A stretch of 64,000 nucleotides of DNA, taken from Nocardioides seonyuensis (lineage in GTDB: Bacteria > Actinomycetota > Actinomycetes > Propionibacteriales > Nocardioidaceae). Each line of letters starts with the position of its first letter. Positions within the stretch are counted from its first letter, which is position 1. The DNA lies in the NCBI RefSeq assembly GCF_004683965.1, contig NZ_CP038436.1:3100001-3164000 (forward strand), in the 5' to 3' direction. The translations under genes and the position numbers were made by a program. This document shows, piece after piece, positions 1-13,418 of the stretch. The notes below the pieces were generated by a model. The model made no database searches. It saw only the letters and a program-made list of their open reading frames with translations, and was not told the DNA's origin.

Positions 1-4953
<4,953 letters not shown>

Positions 4954-5079
4954 AACCACGTACACAACACCACCAAACAAGCCCAGACACACCCAAGCAA
5001 CACCACAGTCATGCACGCCCGCGTCCACTACGCAGTTCCCAACCAACACACCCACCATGTGTGTGAAGGGTTGACAAAG
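4954..5079 (+). other. 23S-5S spacer with 23S processing-stem arm
   Basis: Spacer of about 126 nt, A/C-rich on the plus strand. Its sequence is largely the reverse complement of the 23S leader at about 1706-1840, including GCCCGCGTCCACTACGCA at 5017-5034. It is therefore read as the 3' arm of the 23S processing stalk. A TTGACA at 5071-5076 has no matching -10 before 5S and is not called a promoter. Confidence 0.8.
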
Positions 5080-5196
5080 TTACGGCGGCCATAGCGAAAG
5101 GGAAACACCCGGTCCCATACCGAACCCGGAAGTTAAGCCTTTCAGCGCCGATGGTACTGCAACCGAGAGGTTGTGGGAGAGTAGGACGCCGCCGGA
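5080..5196 (+). rRNA. 5S ribosomal RNA
   Basis: About 117 nt starting TACGGCGGCC and ending at GGACGCCGCCGG; the two ends pair to form helix I. The internal block CCCGGTCCCATACCGAACCC and the trailing loop-E and helix IV sequence are typical 5S. Ends are approximate by one or two bases. Confidence 0.96.
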
Positions 5197-5205
5197 CATA
5201 ACTTG

Positions 5206-5237
5206 GCAGAGGCCACCAGTCATCTGGTGGCCTCTGC
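5206..5237 (+). terminator. rRNA operon terminator hairpin
   Basis: Perfect 14-bp stem GCAGAGGCCACCAG / CTGGTGGCCTCTGC around a TCAT loop, starting 10 nt after 5S. The following bases are only weakly T-rich (GTCATTT), so it is a strong hairpin with a short U tract, as is common in high-GC actinobacteria. Confidence 0.85.
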
Positions 5238-5320
5238 GTCATTTCTGGGCCGTCTCCCGCGCCGGTGGTACGGGTAAAGTGGCCGAGCCGAAGCATTTGA
5301 ATCTGAAGAAGGAGTCCGTC

Positions 5321-6238
5321 GTGCCCGAGGATCGTCGTGGACAGCGCGCGTCGCGAGGTGGCAGCGCCGGACGAGGCGGCGCCGGACGAGGCGGGGATGC
5401 AGGTGGTCGAGGTGCGAAGCCGGCGGGCCGCGGCTCTCGTGAAGAACGAGGTGGCTCCAGGGGTGGCGGCCGGGACTCCAAGGCCGCTCCAGGCGCGCGA
5501 CGGGGGGACTTCCGGGCTCGCAGCGGCGAGGATCGTGGCCCCCGCTCTGCCGAGCAGGCGGCGTACGACGGTCCCGACCTGCCGGAGGAGATCACCGGTC
5601 GCGAGCTGGACCGCAGCATCGCTGCCCAGCTGAAGGGACTCCCTGAGAAGCTCGCCGCGAGGGTGGCTCGTCACCTGGCCGCGGCGGGGATGCTCATCGA
5701 CGAGGACCCCGAGACCGCCTACCAGCACACGCTCGCTGCCCGTGCGCGCGCGCCGCGCCTTGCTGTCGTACGCGAGGCGAGCGGTGAGGCCGCCTATGCG
5801 GCCGGCCACTACGCGGAGGCGCTCGCTGAGCTCCGCGCAGCCAAGCGCATGAACGGTGCGACCGACTACCTGCCCATCATGGCCGACTGCCATCGAGCGC
5901 TCGGCAACCCTGAGCAGGCGATCAAGCTCGCCAAGAGTCCGTCGGTGAGCAACTTCGCCGCCGAGGCGAAGGCGGAGATGACGCTCGTGGAGTCCGGAGC
6001 CCGGCGCGACATGGGGCAGCTGGATGCGGCGCTGCGCACCCTCGAGCTCGCCCCCCTCACGTCCAAGAGCAGGGCGGCCTGGGTGGTCAGGCTTCGCTAC
6101 GCCTATGCCGACACCCTCGAGGCAGCCGGCCGTGAGACCGACGCGCTTGCGTGGTTCCACCGCACGCACGCGGTGGACAGCGACCAGATCACGGACGCCG
6201 CCGAGCGCGCCGAGCAGATCGAGCGTCGCCTGGGCTGA
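5321..6238 (+). CDS. RGG-rich N-terminus plus TPR-like protein
   Basis: Protein of 305 aa. Residues 1-75 are low complexity, rich in Gly, Arg and Ser with repeated RGG/GRGG motifs, which in other proteins bind RNA. From about residue 80 to the end it is helical with degenerate tetratricopeptide-like repeats (A-x-G-x-Y-x-E-A near 163-175 is the clearest). The GTG start at 5321 is chosen because GAAGAAGGAG lies 6 nt upstream; an earlier in-frame start would fall inside 5S. It follows the rRNA terminator and is co-oriented with the rRNA operon. Similar proteins sit beside rRNA operons in related genomes as I recall. The function is unknown; an RNA- or ribosome-associated role is my inference only. 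Confidence 0.85.
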   Translation: MPEDRRGQRASRGGSAGRGGAGRGGDAGGRGAKPAGRGSREERGGSRGGGRDSKAAPGARRGDFRARSGEDRGPRSAEQAAYDGPDLPEEITGRELDRSIAAQLKGLPEKLAARVARHLAAAGMLIDEDPETAYQHTLAARARAPRLAVVREASGEAAYAAGHYAEALAELRAAKRMNGATDYLPIMADCHRALGNPEQAIKLAKSPSVSNFAAEAKAEMTLVESGARRDMGQLDAALRTLELAPLTSKSRAAWVVRLRYAYADTLEAAGRETDALAWFHRTHAVDSDQITDAAERAEQIERRLG

Positions 6239-6405
6239 CCGCTGGCGCCACGTCGAGCGGCAATGGTCGAAACACTGGCGTTCAGCGGCCTCATCGGCAA
6301 CAATGGGTCGAAATAATCACATAGGTGTCACTCGACCTCCTGGGGTCCGACAGACAGATGGCTGGGGAAGGCGCATCTGGAGCGTCTGAACCCAAGGAGG
6401 CCACG

Positions 6406-6933
6406 GTGACCACACGCACTGCCACCCGCCCGGACGGTCCGGGGACGCGGGGCATTCTCTACGTGCACTCAACTCCCTCTGCGCTCTGCCCACACATCGA
6501 GTGGGCCGTGGGGGGAGTCCTCGGCGTTGCCGTCTCGCTCGACTGGACGCCCCAGCCGGCTCAGCCGGGCACCTACCGGGCCGAGCTGTCGTGGACGGGC
6601 TCCGCGGGGACCGCCGCCGCGGTTGCCTCAGCCCTGCGCGGCTGGAACCACCTGCGGTTCGAGATCACCGAGGAGCCGACCCCTTCCTCCGAGGGCAGCA
6701 GGTACTCATGCACGCCCGACCTGGGGGTCTTCCACGCCGTCACCGGCCTGCACGGCGACATCCTCATCCCCGAGGACCGTCTGAAGGCGGCAGTCGTCAA
6801 GGCCGCCCTAGGCGACACGACGCTGCTCCTCGAGATCGACAAGCTGCTCGGCAAGCCCTGGGACGACGAGCTGGAGACGTTCCGGCACGCCGGCGAGGGT
6901 GCACCGGTCCGCTGGCTCCACCAGGTGGTCTGA
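6406..6933 (+). CDS. DUF3145 family protein
   Basis: Protein of 175 aa resembling DUF3145, a family confined to actinobacteria and of unknown function. Seen features are an N-terminal LYVHSTPSALCPHIEWA segment, a beta-rich middle with YRAELSWTGS, and a C-terminus ending RWLHQVV, all typical of the family as I know it. The GTG start at 6406 has AAGGAGG 5 nt upstream; a longer frame from 6325 exists but lacks a ribosome site. Length matches the family (about 165-175 aa). It is convergent with the fatty-acid operon, with only 7 nt between the stop codons. The 167-nt gap before it holds nothing else I recognise. Confidence 0.85.
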   Translation: MTTRTATRPDGPGTRGILYVHSTPSALCPHIEWAVGGVLGVAVSLDWTPQPAQPGTYRAELSWTGSAGTAAAVASALRGWNHLRFEITEEPTPSSEGSRYSCTPDLGVFHAVTGLHGDILIPEDRLKAAVVKAALGDTTLLLEIDKLLGKPWDDELETFRHAGEGAPVRWLHQVV

Positions 6934-6940
6934 CCAGCGC

Positions 6941-8383
6941 TCAGAGCGGGATGTTGCCGTGCCGACCCCGTCGTACGCCGACGGTGTCGATCTCCTGCCT
7001 GATCGCCGCGGCGATCGCCGAACGCGTGCGCGCGGGTGGGACCACCTCGTCGACCACGCCGATCTCGACGGCCTTGTCGACGCCGCCGGCGATCTGCTCG
7101 TGCTCAGCGGCCAGCTCCGCCTCGACCTGTGGCCGGATCTCGGGGGAGACCTCCAGCAGCTTGCGACGGTGGAGGATCCGAATGGCGGCCACGGCCCCCA
7201 TGACCGCCACCTCGGCGCCGGGCCAGGCGAAGACGCGCGTGGCCCCGAGAGAGCGCGCGTTCATGGCGATGTAGGCCCCGCCGTAGGTCTTGCGGGTGAC
7301 GAGGGTGACCCTGGGGACCACGCACTCGCCGAAGGCGTGCAGCAGTTTGGCCCCGCGGCGTACGACGCCGTCCCACTCCTGACCCACGCCCGGGAGATAT
7401 CCCGGCACGTCGACGAGCACGATCAGGGGCACCCCGAACGCGTCGCACATCCGGACGAACCTGGAGGCCTTCTCCGCGGAGGCGGAGTCCAGGCAGCCGC
7501 CGAGTCGCAAGGGGTTGTTGGCCACGACGCCGACCGTCCGCCCACCGAAACGGCCCAGGGCCGTGACGATGTTGGGAGCCCATCGCGCGTGGAGCTCCTG
7601 CATGGTGTCCGGGTCGAGCAGTCCTGCCACGAGCGGGTGCACGTCGTAGGCCCGCTTCTTGGACTCGGGAAGCAGTGCCTCCAGGTCGGAGTCCTCGACC
7701 TGGGCGGCCTCGAGGCTGCCCTGGGCGCCCAGGAGCGCCGTGACGGCTCGGGCGCGGTCGAGGGCCTCGGCCTCGGAGTCGGTGAGGATGTGGACCACGC
7801 CTGAACGACGACCGTGCGGCTCGGGCCCGCCGAGGCGGAGCATGTCGACGTCCTCGCCGGTCACCGAGCGCACCACGTCCGGACCGGTCACGAAGATGCG
7901 CCCCTCGGGACCCAGGATCACGACGTCGGTTAGCGCAGGCCCGTAGGCAGCGCCACCGGCGGCGGGTCCGAGGACGACCGAGACCTGGGGCACGACCCCC
8001 GAGGCTTGCGTCATGACGTGGAAGATCCGTCCCACCGCGTGCAGCGACAGGACTCCCTCCGCGAGCCTGGCTCCGCCGGAGTGCCACAGGCCGATGATGG
8101 GCACGCCCTCGGTGATGGCGCGGTGATAGGCATCCACCACGACGCGGCACCCGAGGTCACCCATCGCTCCGCCCATCACGGTGGCGTCGCTGCAGAACGC
8201 GACCGCGGCTGTGCCGTCCACCCGTCCGACGGCGGCGAGCATGCCCGAGTCGTCGTCGGGGGAGATGAGCTCCATGGTGCCCTCGTCGAAGAGGGCGGTG
8301 AGACGGAGCACGGGATGACGGGGGTCCTGCTCCCGAGGCAGCTTCGCAGGACGTGCGTGCGGCGTAGCGGCGGTGGCGCTCAT
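6941..8383 (-). CDS. accD: acyl-CoA carboxylase beta (carboxyltransferase) subunit
   Basis: Carboxyltransferase subunit of 480 aa that would move CO2 from carboxybiotin to acetyl- or propionyl-CoA, supplying malonyl-CoA to the fab genes just upstream. It has the two crotonase-like halves of the family: the N-half oxyanion region GLWHSGGARLAEGV and GPAAGGAAYGPALTD, and the C-half DVPGYLPGVGQEWDG and RKTYGGAYIAMN motifs. The ATG at 8383 overlaps the fabF stop by one base (TGATG), so translation is probably coupled. No zinc-ribbon precedes the domain, unlike E. coli AccD; it resembles mycobacterial AccD6-type subunits. The biotin-bearing alpha subunit is not in the window. Confidence 0.93.
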   Translation of the reverse strand: MSATAATPHARPAKLPREQDPRHPVLRLTALFDEGTMELISPDDDSGMLAAVGRVDGTAAVAFCSDATVMGGAMGDLGCRVVVDAYHRAITEGVPIIGLWHSGGARLAEGVLSLHAVGRIFHVMTQASGVVPQVSVVLGPAAGGAAYGPALTDVVILGPEGRIFVTGPDVVRSVTGEDVDMLRLGGPEPHGRRSGVVHILTDSEAEALDRARAVTALLGAQGSLEAAQVEDSDLEALLPESKKRAYDVHPLVAGLLDPDTMQELHARWAPNIVTALGRFGGRTVGVVANNPLRLGGCLDSASAEKASRFVRMCDAFGVPLIVLVDVPGYLPGVGQEWDGVVRRGAKLLHAFGECVVPRVTLVTRKTYGGAYIAMNARSLGATRVFAWPGAEVAVMGAVAAIRILHRRKLLEVSPEIRPQVEAELAAEHEQIAGGVDKAVEIGVVDEVVPPARTRSAIAAAIRQEIDTVGVRRGRHGNIPL

Positions 8384-9636
8384 CAGGCGCTCCCGAAGGC
8401 GACCGCGACGTTGGCGCCACCGAAGCCGAAGGAGTTGTTGAGCGCGACGATGTCGCCCGAGGGGAGGTCGCGTGCGGTCGTGGCGATGTCCAGCTCGACT
8501 GCCGGGTCCAGGTTGTCGAGGTTGATCGTGGGCGGGCTCACCCGGTCGTGGAGCGCCATGACGGTCGCCACCGCCTCGAGCGCGCCCGCCCCGCCCAGCA
8601 GGTGGCCGGTCATGGACTTGGTGCTGGTCACGACGCACCGGTCGACGTGCTCGCCGAGCACCGCGTGCAGCATCAGGCCCTCGGCGATGTCGCCCTGAGG
8701 GGTCGAGGTGGCGTGGGCGTTGACGTGGACCACGGTGGCCGGGTCGACGTCGCCCTCGCGGAGGGCCATGCGGATGGCACGGGTGCCACCACGACCCTGC
8801 GGGTCGGGCTGGGCGATGTCGTGGGCGTCGTTGCTGATGCCTGCGCCGAGGACGGTGGCGTAGACCTTGGCACCACGCGCCCGGGCGTGCTCCTCGGACT
8901 CCAGCACGAGAACTGCGCCGCCCTCGCCGAGCACGAAGCCGTCGCGCGCGGTGTCCCAGGGACGCGACACGGCGGTGGGGTCGGTGGTGTCGTCTCCGCT
9001 GCCGCTCTTCGAGAGCGCCATCATCTGGGCGAACGCGGCCATCGGCAGCGGGTGGATCGCAGCCTCGGTGCCCCCGGCGAGCACGACGTCTGCGCGGCCC
9101 AGGCGGATCAGGTCCAGCGCCATCGAGATGGCCTCGTTGCCCGACGCGCACGCGGACGTCGGTGCGTGGACGGCGGCCCTGGCACCGTAGGCGAGCGAGA
9201 CGTTCGCCGCCGGAGCGTTCGGCATGAGCATGGGCACCGCCAGCGGCGAGACACGCCGGGCGCCCTTCTCCTTGAGCGCGTCGTGGTTGGCCAGCAGCGT
9301 CGTGACACCGCCGATGCCCGAGGCCAGGGACACAGCCAGCCGCTCGGGGTCGACCTGCCCCTCGCCGAGTGCAGCGTCCGCCCACGCCTCCTGGGCGGCC
9401 ACCATGGCGAACTGGGTCGACCGGTCCATGCGACGGGCCTTCACCCGGTCCAGGACCTCTGCCGGCTCCACGGCCACCCGCGCAGCGATCTGGACCGGGA
9501 TCTGCTCGGCCCACTCCTCCTCGAGTCGGCGAACGCCCGAGGTCCCGGCGAGCAGCGCCTGCCAGGTCGACGGCGCATCACCGCCGACCGGGGACGTCGT
9601 ACCGAGGCCGGTGACCACGACACGGGTGGGAGCCAT
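8383..9636 (-). CDS. fabF: 3-oxoacyl-ACP synthase II
   Basis: Elongating condensing enzyme (KAS II) of 417 aa. It joins malonyl-ACP to acyl-ACP in fatty-acid synthesis. The catalytic triad can be seen: Cys163 in TSACASG, His308 in NAHATSTPQGD and His345 in KSMTGHLLGGAG; the C-terminal NNSFGFGGAN loop is also present. Length is normal. It starts one base after the acpP stop and ends by a TGATG overlap with accD, so it is an internal gene of the fabD-fabH-acpP-fabF-accD operon. Only one KAS II is present here, whereas mycobacteria carry kasA and kasB at this place. Confidence 0.96.
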   Translation of the reverse strand: MAPTRVVVTGLGTTSPVGGDAPSTWQALLAGTSGVRRLEEEWAEQIPVQIAARVAVEPAEVLDRVKARRMDRSTQFAMVAAQEAWADAALGEGQVDPERLAVSLASGIGGVTTLLANHDALKEKGARRVSPLAVPMLMPNAPAANVSLAYGARAAVHAPTSACASGNEAISMALDLIRLGRADVVLAGGTEAAIHPLPMAAFAQMMALSKSGSGDDTTDPTAVSRPWDTARDGFVLGEGGAVLVLESEEHARARGAKVYATVLGAGISNDAHDIAQPDPQGRGGTRAIRMALREGDVDPATVVHVNAHATSTPQGDIAEGLMLHAVLGEHVDRCVVTSTKSMTGHLLGGAGALEAVATVMALHDRVSPPTINLDNLDPAVELDIATTARDLPSGDIVALNNSFGFGGANVAVAFGSA

Positions 9637-9637
9637 G

Positions 9638-9883
9638 TCAGCCCTGAGCCCGCTCGATGTAGGCCACGGCGTCGCCGACGGTCTTGAGGTTCTTGACCTC
9701 GTCGTCGGGGATCGTCACGCCGAACTTCTCCTCGGCGGCCACGACGACCTCGACCATGGAGAGCGAGTCGACGTCGAGGTCGTCGACGAAGGACTTGTCC
9801 AGCTGGACGTCGTCGGCGTCGACGCCGGCGACCTCGTTGACGATGTCGGCGAGGTCGGAGCGGATCTCTTCGGTGGTGGCCAT
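9638..9883 (-). CDS. acpP: acyl carrier protein
   Basis: Acidic four-helix protein of 81 aa that carries the growing acyl chain. The phosphopantetheine site is Ser40 in the DVDSLSMVE motif. Length is close to that of other ACPs. An AAGGGAAGG ribosome site sits just before the ATG at 9883. It lies between fabH (50 nt upstream) and fabF (1 nt downstream), the arrangement of Streptomyces fab operons. The name acpM is used for the mycobacterial homologue. Confidence 0.96.
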   Translation of the reverse strand: MATTEEIRSDLADIVNEVAGVDADDVQLDKSFVDDLDVDSLSMVEVVVAAEEKFGVTIPDDEVKNLKTVGDAVAYIERAQG

Positions 9884-9933
9884 GGGCCTTCCCTTCTGTG
9901 GTGGGTGTTGCGGGTGAACTGTGAACAGGTCGG

Positions 9934-10947
9934 TCAGGGGACCACGACGACCTGGGCGGCGTAGGCGAGCCCGGCCCCGAACGCGACCAGGAGCGCCGTG
10001 TCGCCGCTGCGGGCCTCGCCCTCGGCGATCATGCGCTCGAGCGCCATCGGCACGGACGCGGCCGAGGTGTTGCCCGACTCTGCGATGTCCCGAGCGATTC
10101 GGACGTGGCTCGGTAGCTTCATGGATCGAGCCATCGCGTCGATGATGCGCATGTTGGCCTGGTGGGGGACGAACACGTCGAGGTCGTCGATGGACAGCCC
10201 GGCCCGGTCGAGGGCCTCCTGGGCGATCTTGCCCATCTCGAAGGCGGCCCAGCGGAACACCTGGTTGCCCTGCATCGACAGGTGGGGCATGAGGCCGGAC
10301 CCGGGCGCCTCGGGAGTGCCGACGACATCGCGCCAGTCCTCACGCTGACGGATGAGGTCGTACTGCTCGCCGTCGGAGCCCCACACGACCGGGCCGATGC
10401 CAGGGGTGTCGCTCGGACCGACCACGGCAGCGCCGGCACCGTCGGCGAAGATGAAGGCCGTTCCCCGGTCATGGCTGTCGGTGATGTCGGACAGCCGCTC
10501 GACCCCGATGACCAGCACGTGGGTGGCGCTACCCGCGCGGACCAGGTCGGAGCCCAGTGCGACGCCGTGGCAGAAGCCCGCGCACGCGGCGGAGATGTCG
10601 AAGGCCGCGGCGTGGTCGGTCCCCAGCTCGCTCGCGATGGCAGGGGCGATGGCGGGCGTCTGGAGCAGGTGGCTCACGGTGGCGACGACGACGCAGTCGA
10701 TCTGGGCGGCCTCGATGCCGGCGCGCTCCAGCGCGGCACGCGACGCAGCCACGCTCATCATCTGGACCGTCTCGTGGTCCTCGGCGAATCGCCGCTCCTT
10801 GATGCCCGAACGCTGCTGGATCCACTCGTCGCTGGAGTCGATGGCGTCGACGATCTCGGAGTTGGGGACGACCCGTGAGGGCCGGTGGGCGCCCACGCCG
10901 AGGAGGGCGGCGTGGGCGGCACCGGTCGAGGGGAGCAGGGCGGCCAT
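9934..10947 (-). CDS. fabH: 3-oxoacyl-ACP synthase III
   Basis: Initiating condensing enzyme of 337 aa, which joins a starter acyl-CoA to malonyl-ACP. The Cys-His-Asn triad is visible: Cys122 in ISAACAGFCHG, His262 in VPHQANMRII and Asn293 in ESGNTSAAS. The ATG at 10947 overlaps the fabD stop by one base (TGATG); the open frame upstream of it is a shadow of fabD. Actinobacterial FabH enzymes often prefer branched starters, but I cannot read specificity from this sequence. Confidence 0.96.
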   Translation of the reverse strand: MAALLPSTGAAHAALLGVGAHRPSRVVPNSEIVDAIDSSDEWIQQRSGIKERRFAEDHETVQMMSVAASRAALERAGIEAAQIDCVVVATVSHLLQTPAIAPAIASELGTDHAAAFDISAACAGFCHGVALGSDLVRAGSATHVLVIGVERLSDITDSHDRGTAFIFADGAGAAVVGPSDTPGIGPVVWGSDGEQYDLIRQREDWRDVVGTPEAPGSGLMPHLSMQGNQVFRWAAFEMGKIAQEALDRAGLSIDDLDVFVPHQANMRIIDAMARSMKLPSHVRIARDIAESGNTSAASVPMALERMIAEGEARSGDTALLVAFGAGLAYAAQVVVVP

Positions 10948-12131
10948 CAGCTGCCTGCCCGAGGGTGGAGCCGCAGCAGCGGCTGGCCGGGGGAGACGAG
11001 GTCGCCGTCCTCGACGAGCCACTCCACCACCTGGCCGCCATGGGCGGCGGTGACCGTGGTGCGGTCTCGGAGGCTGGCGACCTCGCCGAGGGCGGAGTCG
11101 GGCGCCAGGTCGAGTGCTCCGGCGGCGGCCGGGTCGAGGTGGAAGGTGCCCTTGGCCGGAGAGACCACCATCCGCCACGTGGGCGAGGTCTCGATGAGGG
11201 AGGCCTCGCCGTGCTTGTCGGCGAACGCCCGGGCGTCGTCGAGCTGGTCGGGGGTCTTCAGGGCGAACGTCTCCACGCCCTTCAGGGCGCGCCGGGCGAT
11301 GCCGGTGAGGGTGCCGGCCGGAGGCATCTCGATGATGCCGGTGACGCCCAGGTCGCTCATGGTCTCCAGGCACAGGTCCCAGCGAACCGGGGTGGAGACC
11401 TGCCCGACGATGCGGCGGACGACGTCGCGTCCGTCGTGCACGACCTGACCGTCGCGGTTGGAGATCACCGGGGTGCGGGGGTCGTGGGTCGACACCGAGA
11501 GCGCGAGCGTCTTGAGCCGGTCGACGGCCGGTGCCATGTGGGAGGTGTGGAACGCGCCCGCCACGCTGAGCGGGACCAGGCGTGCCTTGGCAGGAGGGTC
11601 GGCGGCCAGCGCCTCGAGCTGGGCGGTGGTGCCGGCCGCGACGACCTGTCCCGGTCCGTTGTCGTTGGCGGCGGTCAGTCCGTGTCGCTCGAGCGTGGCG
11701 AGAACGTCGTCCCGGTCACCCCCCAGGACGGCCGTCATCCCCGTGGGGGTCGACTCCGCGGCCCTGGCCATGGCGGCGCCGCGCTCGCGGACGAGCACCA
11801 TCGCCTGCTCCGCGGTGATCGCACGGGCGCCCGCTGCGGCCGTGAGCTCGCCGACGCTGTGACCGGCGACGGCGCCGATGCGGGCGAAGGCGTCAGCCGG
11901 ATGGGGGAAGAGATCGAGGGCGGCCACCAGACCGGTCGCGACGAGGAGCGGCTGGGCGATCCTGGTGTCGCGGATGGTGGCCTCGTCGGCCTGCGTGCCG
12001 TAGTGGGCCAGGTCTAGCCCCGCCACGGTCGCCAGCCAGTCGAACCGAGCGGCGAACCGGGGGTCCTCGAGCCATGGGGTCAAGAACCCTGGAGTCTGGG
12101 CCCCCTGTCCGGGGGCGACGATGACGAGCAC
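10947..12131 (-). CDS. fabD: malonyl-CoA:ACP transacylase with BCCP-like C-terminal domain
   Basis: Protein of 394 aa. Residues 1-310 are a normal FabD: GQGAQ near 8-12, nucleophile Ser92 in GHSVGE, Arg117 and His195 in AGAFHTSH. Residues 318-394 look like the biotinyl/lipoyl fold of biotin carboxyl carrier protein: MVVSPAKGTF matches the start of BCCP domains and the ending VVEWLVEDGDLVSPGQPLL matches their last strands. The hairpin that should read EAMKM is LRDRTT here, with no lysine, so it cannot be biotinylated. E. coli FabD is about 309 aa, so the extra domain is real. GTG at 12131 is chosen because CAGAGT ends 6 nt upstream (leaderless pattern) and the family begins V-x-V-I-V-APGQG; an ATG at 12191 is the alternative. 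Confidence 0.93.
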   Translation of the reverse strand: MLVIVAPGQGAQTPGFLTPWLEDPRFAARFDWLATVAGLDLAHYGTQADEATIRDTRIAQPLLVATGLVAALDLFPHPADAFARIGAVAGHSVGELTAAAGARAITAEQAMVLVRERGAAMARAAESTPTGMTAVLGGDRDDVLATLERHGLTAANDNGPGQVVAAGTTAQLEALAADPPAKARLVPLSVAGAFHTSHMAPAVDRLKTLALSVSTHDPRTPVISNRDGQVVHDGRDVVRRIVGQVSTPVRWDLCLETMSDLGVTGIIEMPPAGTLTGIARRALKGVETFALKTPDQLDDARAFADKHGEASLIETSPTWRMVVSPAKGTFHLDPAAAGALDLAPDSALGEVASLRDRTTVTAAHGGQVVEWLVEDGDLVSPGQPLLRLHPRAGS

Positions 12132-12200
12132 AGGTCCACTCTGCCGGGTTCGACACCCGGGGCGGACGTCTGAGGCGAACGAAACACGCACCCGAAACTC

Positions 12201-12215
12201 TGTAGGGTTCCTACA
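12201..12215. promoter_or_regulatory. inverted repeat before fabD, candidate FasR site
   Basis: Perfect 6-bp inverted repeat TGTAGG-GTT-CCTACA in the 88-nt gap between fasR and fabD, about 70 nt upstream of the fabD start and 5 nt past the fasR stop. It is the only strong symmetry in the gap. FasR is known in Streptomyces to activate the fabD operon by binding just upstream of it, so this is a reasonable operator candidate. I cannot compare it with the published site from memory. Confidence 0.5.
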
Positions 12216-12219
12216 AGAA

Positions 12220-13332
12220 TCAGTCGCGGGGCGTTCGTCCGGACTGGCGCCCGAGGATCACGGCGATCTGCAGGATGAGGGCGTCACGCGGCTTGGTGGG
12301 GGACCACCCGGTGAGCTCCTCGATCTGGCGCAGGCGGTAGCGCACGGTGTTGGGATGGACGAAGAGAGCGCGTGCGGTGCCCTCGATCGAGGCGCCGTGC
12401 GCAAGCCAGGCCGTCAGCGTCTCCAGCAGCGTCCCGCGTGCACCGACCAGCGGCAGGTAGACCTCGTCGACGAGATGACGTCGGGCGTGGCCGTCGCCGG
12501 ACAGAGCGCGCTCGGGCAGAAGCTCGAGGCTGCCGACAGGACGCGGGGCCTCCGGCCACCCCAGGGCGGCGCGATGGGCGGAGAGGGCGTCGCGCGCCGA
12601 CGCGTGGGCGTGGCTCAGGTCAGCGGTCACCGGCCCGACCACGACCGGACCGTCACCGAAGTGCTCGACCACGTGGCCGGCGGCCTTGTGGGGTTCGCTC
12701 ACCCCACCGAGCACCACGACGAGACGGTCACCGGCCGTCGCGCACAGCGCGTCCATGCCTGCCTCGTGGGCCGAGCGTCGTACGGCCGCGAAGACGTCGA
12801 CCTCGCTGCGGTGCGGGGGAACCGCCCCCAGCACGACCGCCACGTCGCCGTGGGCACCCCACCCCAGGGCGCTGGCGCGCGAGAGCACCGTCTCGTCGGC
12901 CTCTGCGCGCACCACCGAGTCCACCACGAGCGCCTCGAGCCGAGCGTCCCAGGCGCCTCGTGACTCCGCAGCACGGGCGTAGACCTCCGCCGTCGCGAAC
13001 GCGACCTCGCGGGCGTAGCGCAGCGCAGCACTGCGCACGTCGCCCACGTCGTCGGGATCGACGAGGTCGTCGATGTTGGCCTCGACCACGGCGATGCTCA
13101 GCCGGACCAGCTCGACCGTCTGCTGGAGCGTGATCACCCCGGTCAGCTCGCGCGGCGCGGCTCCGAACACCGAGGAGGCCAGGGTGCCCGCGTTGGCCTG
13201 GGGCTCGTCAGCCCCACGTGACTCGGCGTCGTACCAGTCGACGAAGCCGCGGATGCCGGCCTGGACGATGAGCCCCACCCACGAGCGGTGCTGGGCGCTC
13301 AGGGTGGAGAACCACGGCAGCTCGGCCGCCAT
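12220..13332 (-). CDS. fasR: PucR-type transcriptional activator of the fab operon
   Basis: DNA-binding regulator of 370 aa. The C-terminal helix-turn-helix of PucR/CdaR type is plain near residues 315-345 (GTARALFVHPNTVRYRLRQI). The middle is a GGDEF-like degenerate domain and the N-terminus is helical. Its position immediately before fabD and after aceE matches FasR of Streptomyces and Rv2242 of M. tuberculosis, which control fatty-acid synthesis. The ATG at 13332 is the first start in frame; no ribosome site or TANNNT box marks it clearly, so the start is uncertain. It is transcribed in the same direction as aceE and fabD. Confidence 0.9.
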   Translation of the reverse strand: MAAELPWFSTLSAQHRSWVGLIVQAGIRGFVDWYDAESRGADEPQANAGTLASSVFGAAPRELTGVITLQQTVELVRLSIAVVEANIDDLVDPDDVGDVRSAALRYAREVAFATAEVYARAAESRGAWDARLEALVVDSVVRAEADETVLSRASALGWGAHGDVAVVLGAVPPHRSEVDVFAAVRRSAHEAGMDALCATAGDRLVVVLGGVSEPHKAAGHVVEHFGDGPVVVGPVTADLSHAHASARDALSAHRAALGWPEAPRPVGSLELLPERALSGDGHARRHLVDEVYLPLVGARGTLLETLTAWLAHGASIEGTARALFVHPNTVRYRLRQIEELTGWSPTKPRDALILQIAVILGRQSGRTPRD

Positions 13333-13418
13333 CTGGGCCGTCGCCGCGGTGCTGAGCGCACCCGACGAGCCGCGCAGGGCTGCGGCGGCGCGGCGCGGTG
13401 ACGGAGGCGTCCGCCCGG

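Noticed and set aside
5071..5079. Promoter before 5S (TTGACA)
   Set aside because: No -10 follows before 5S begins; 5S is co-transcribed in the operon.
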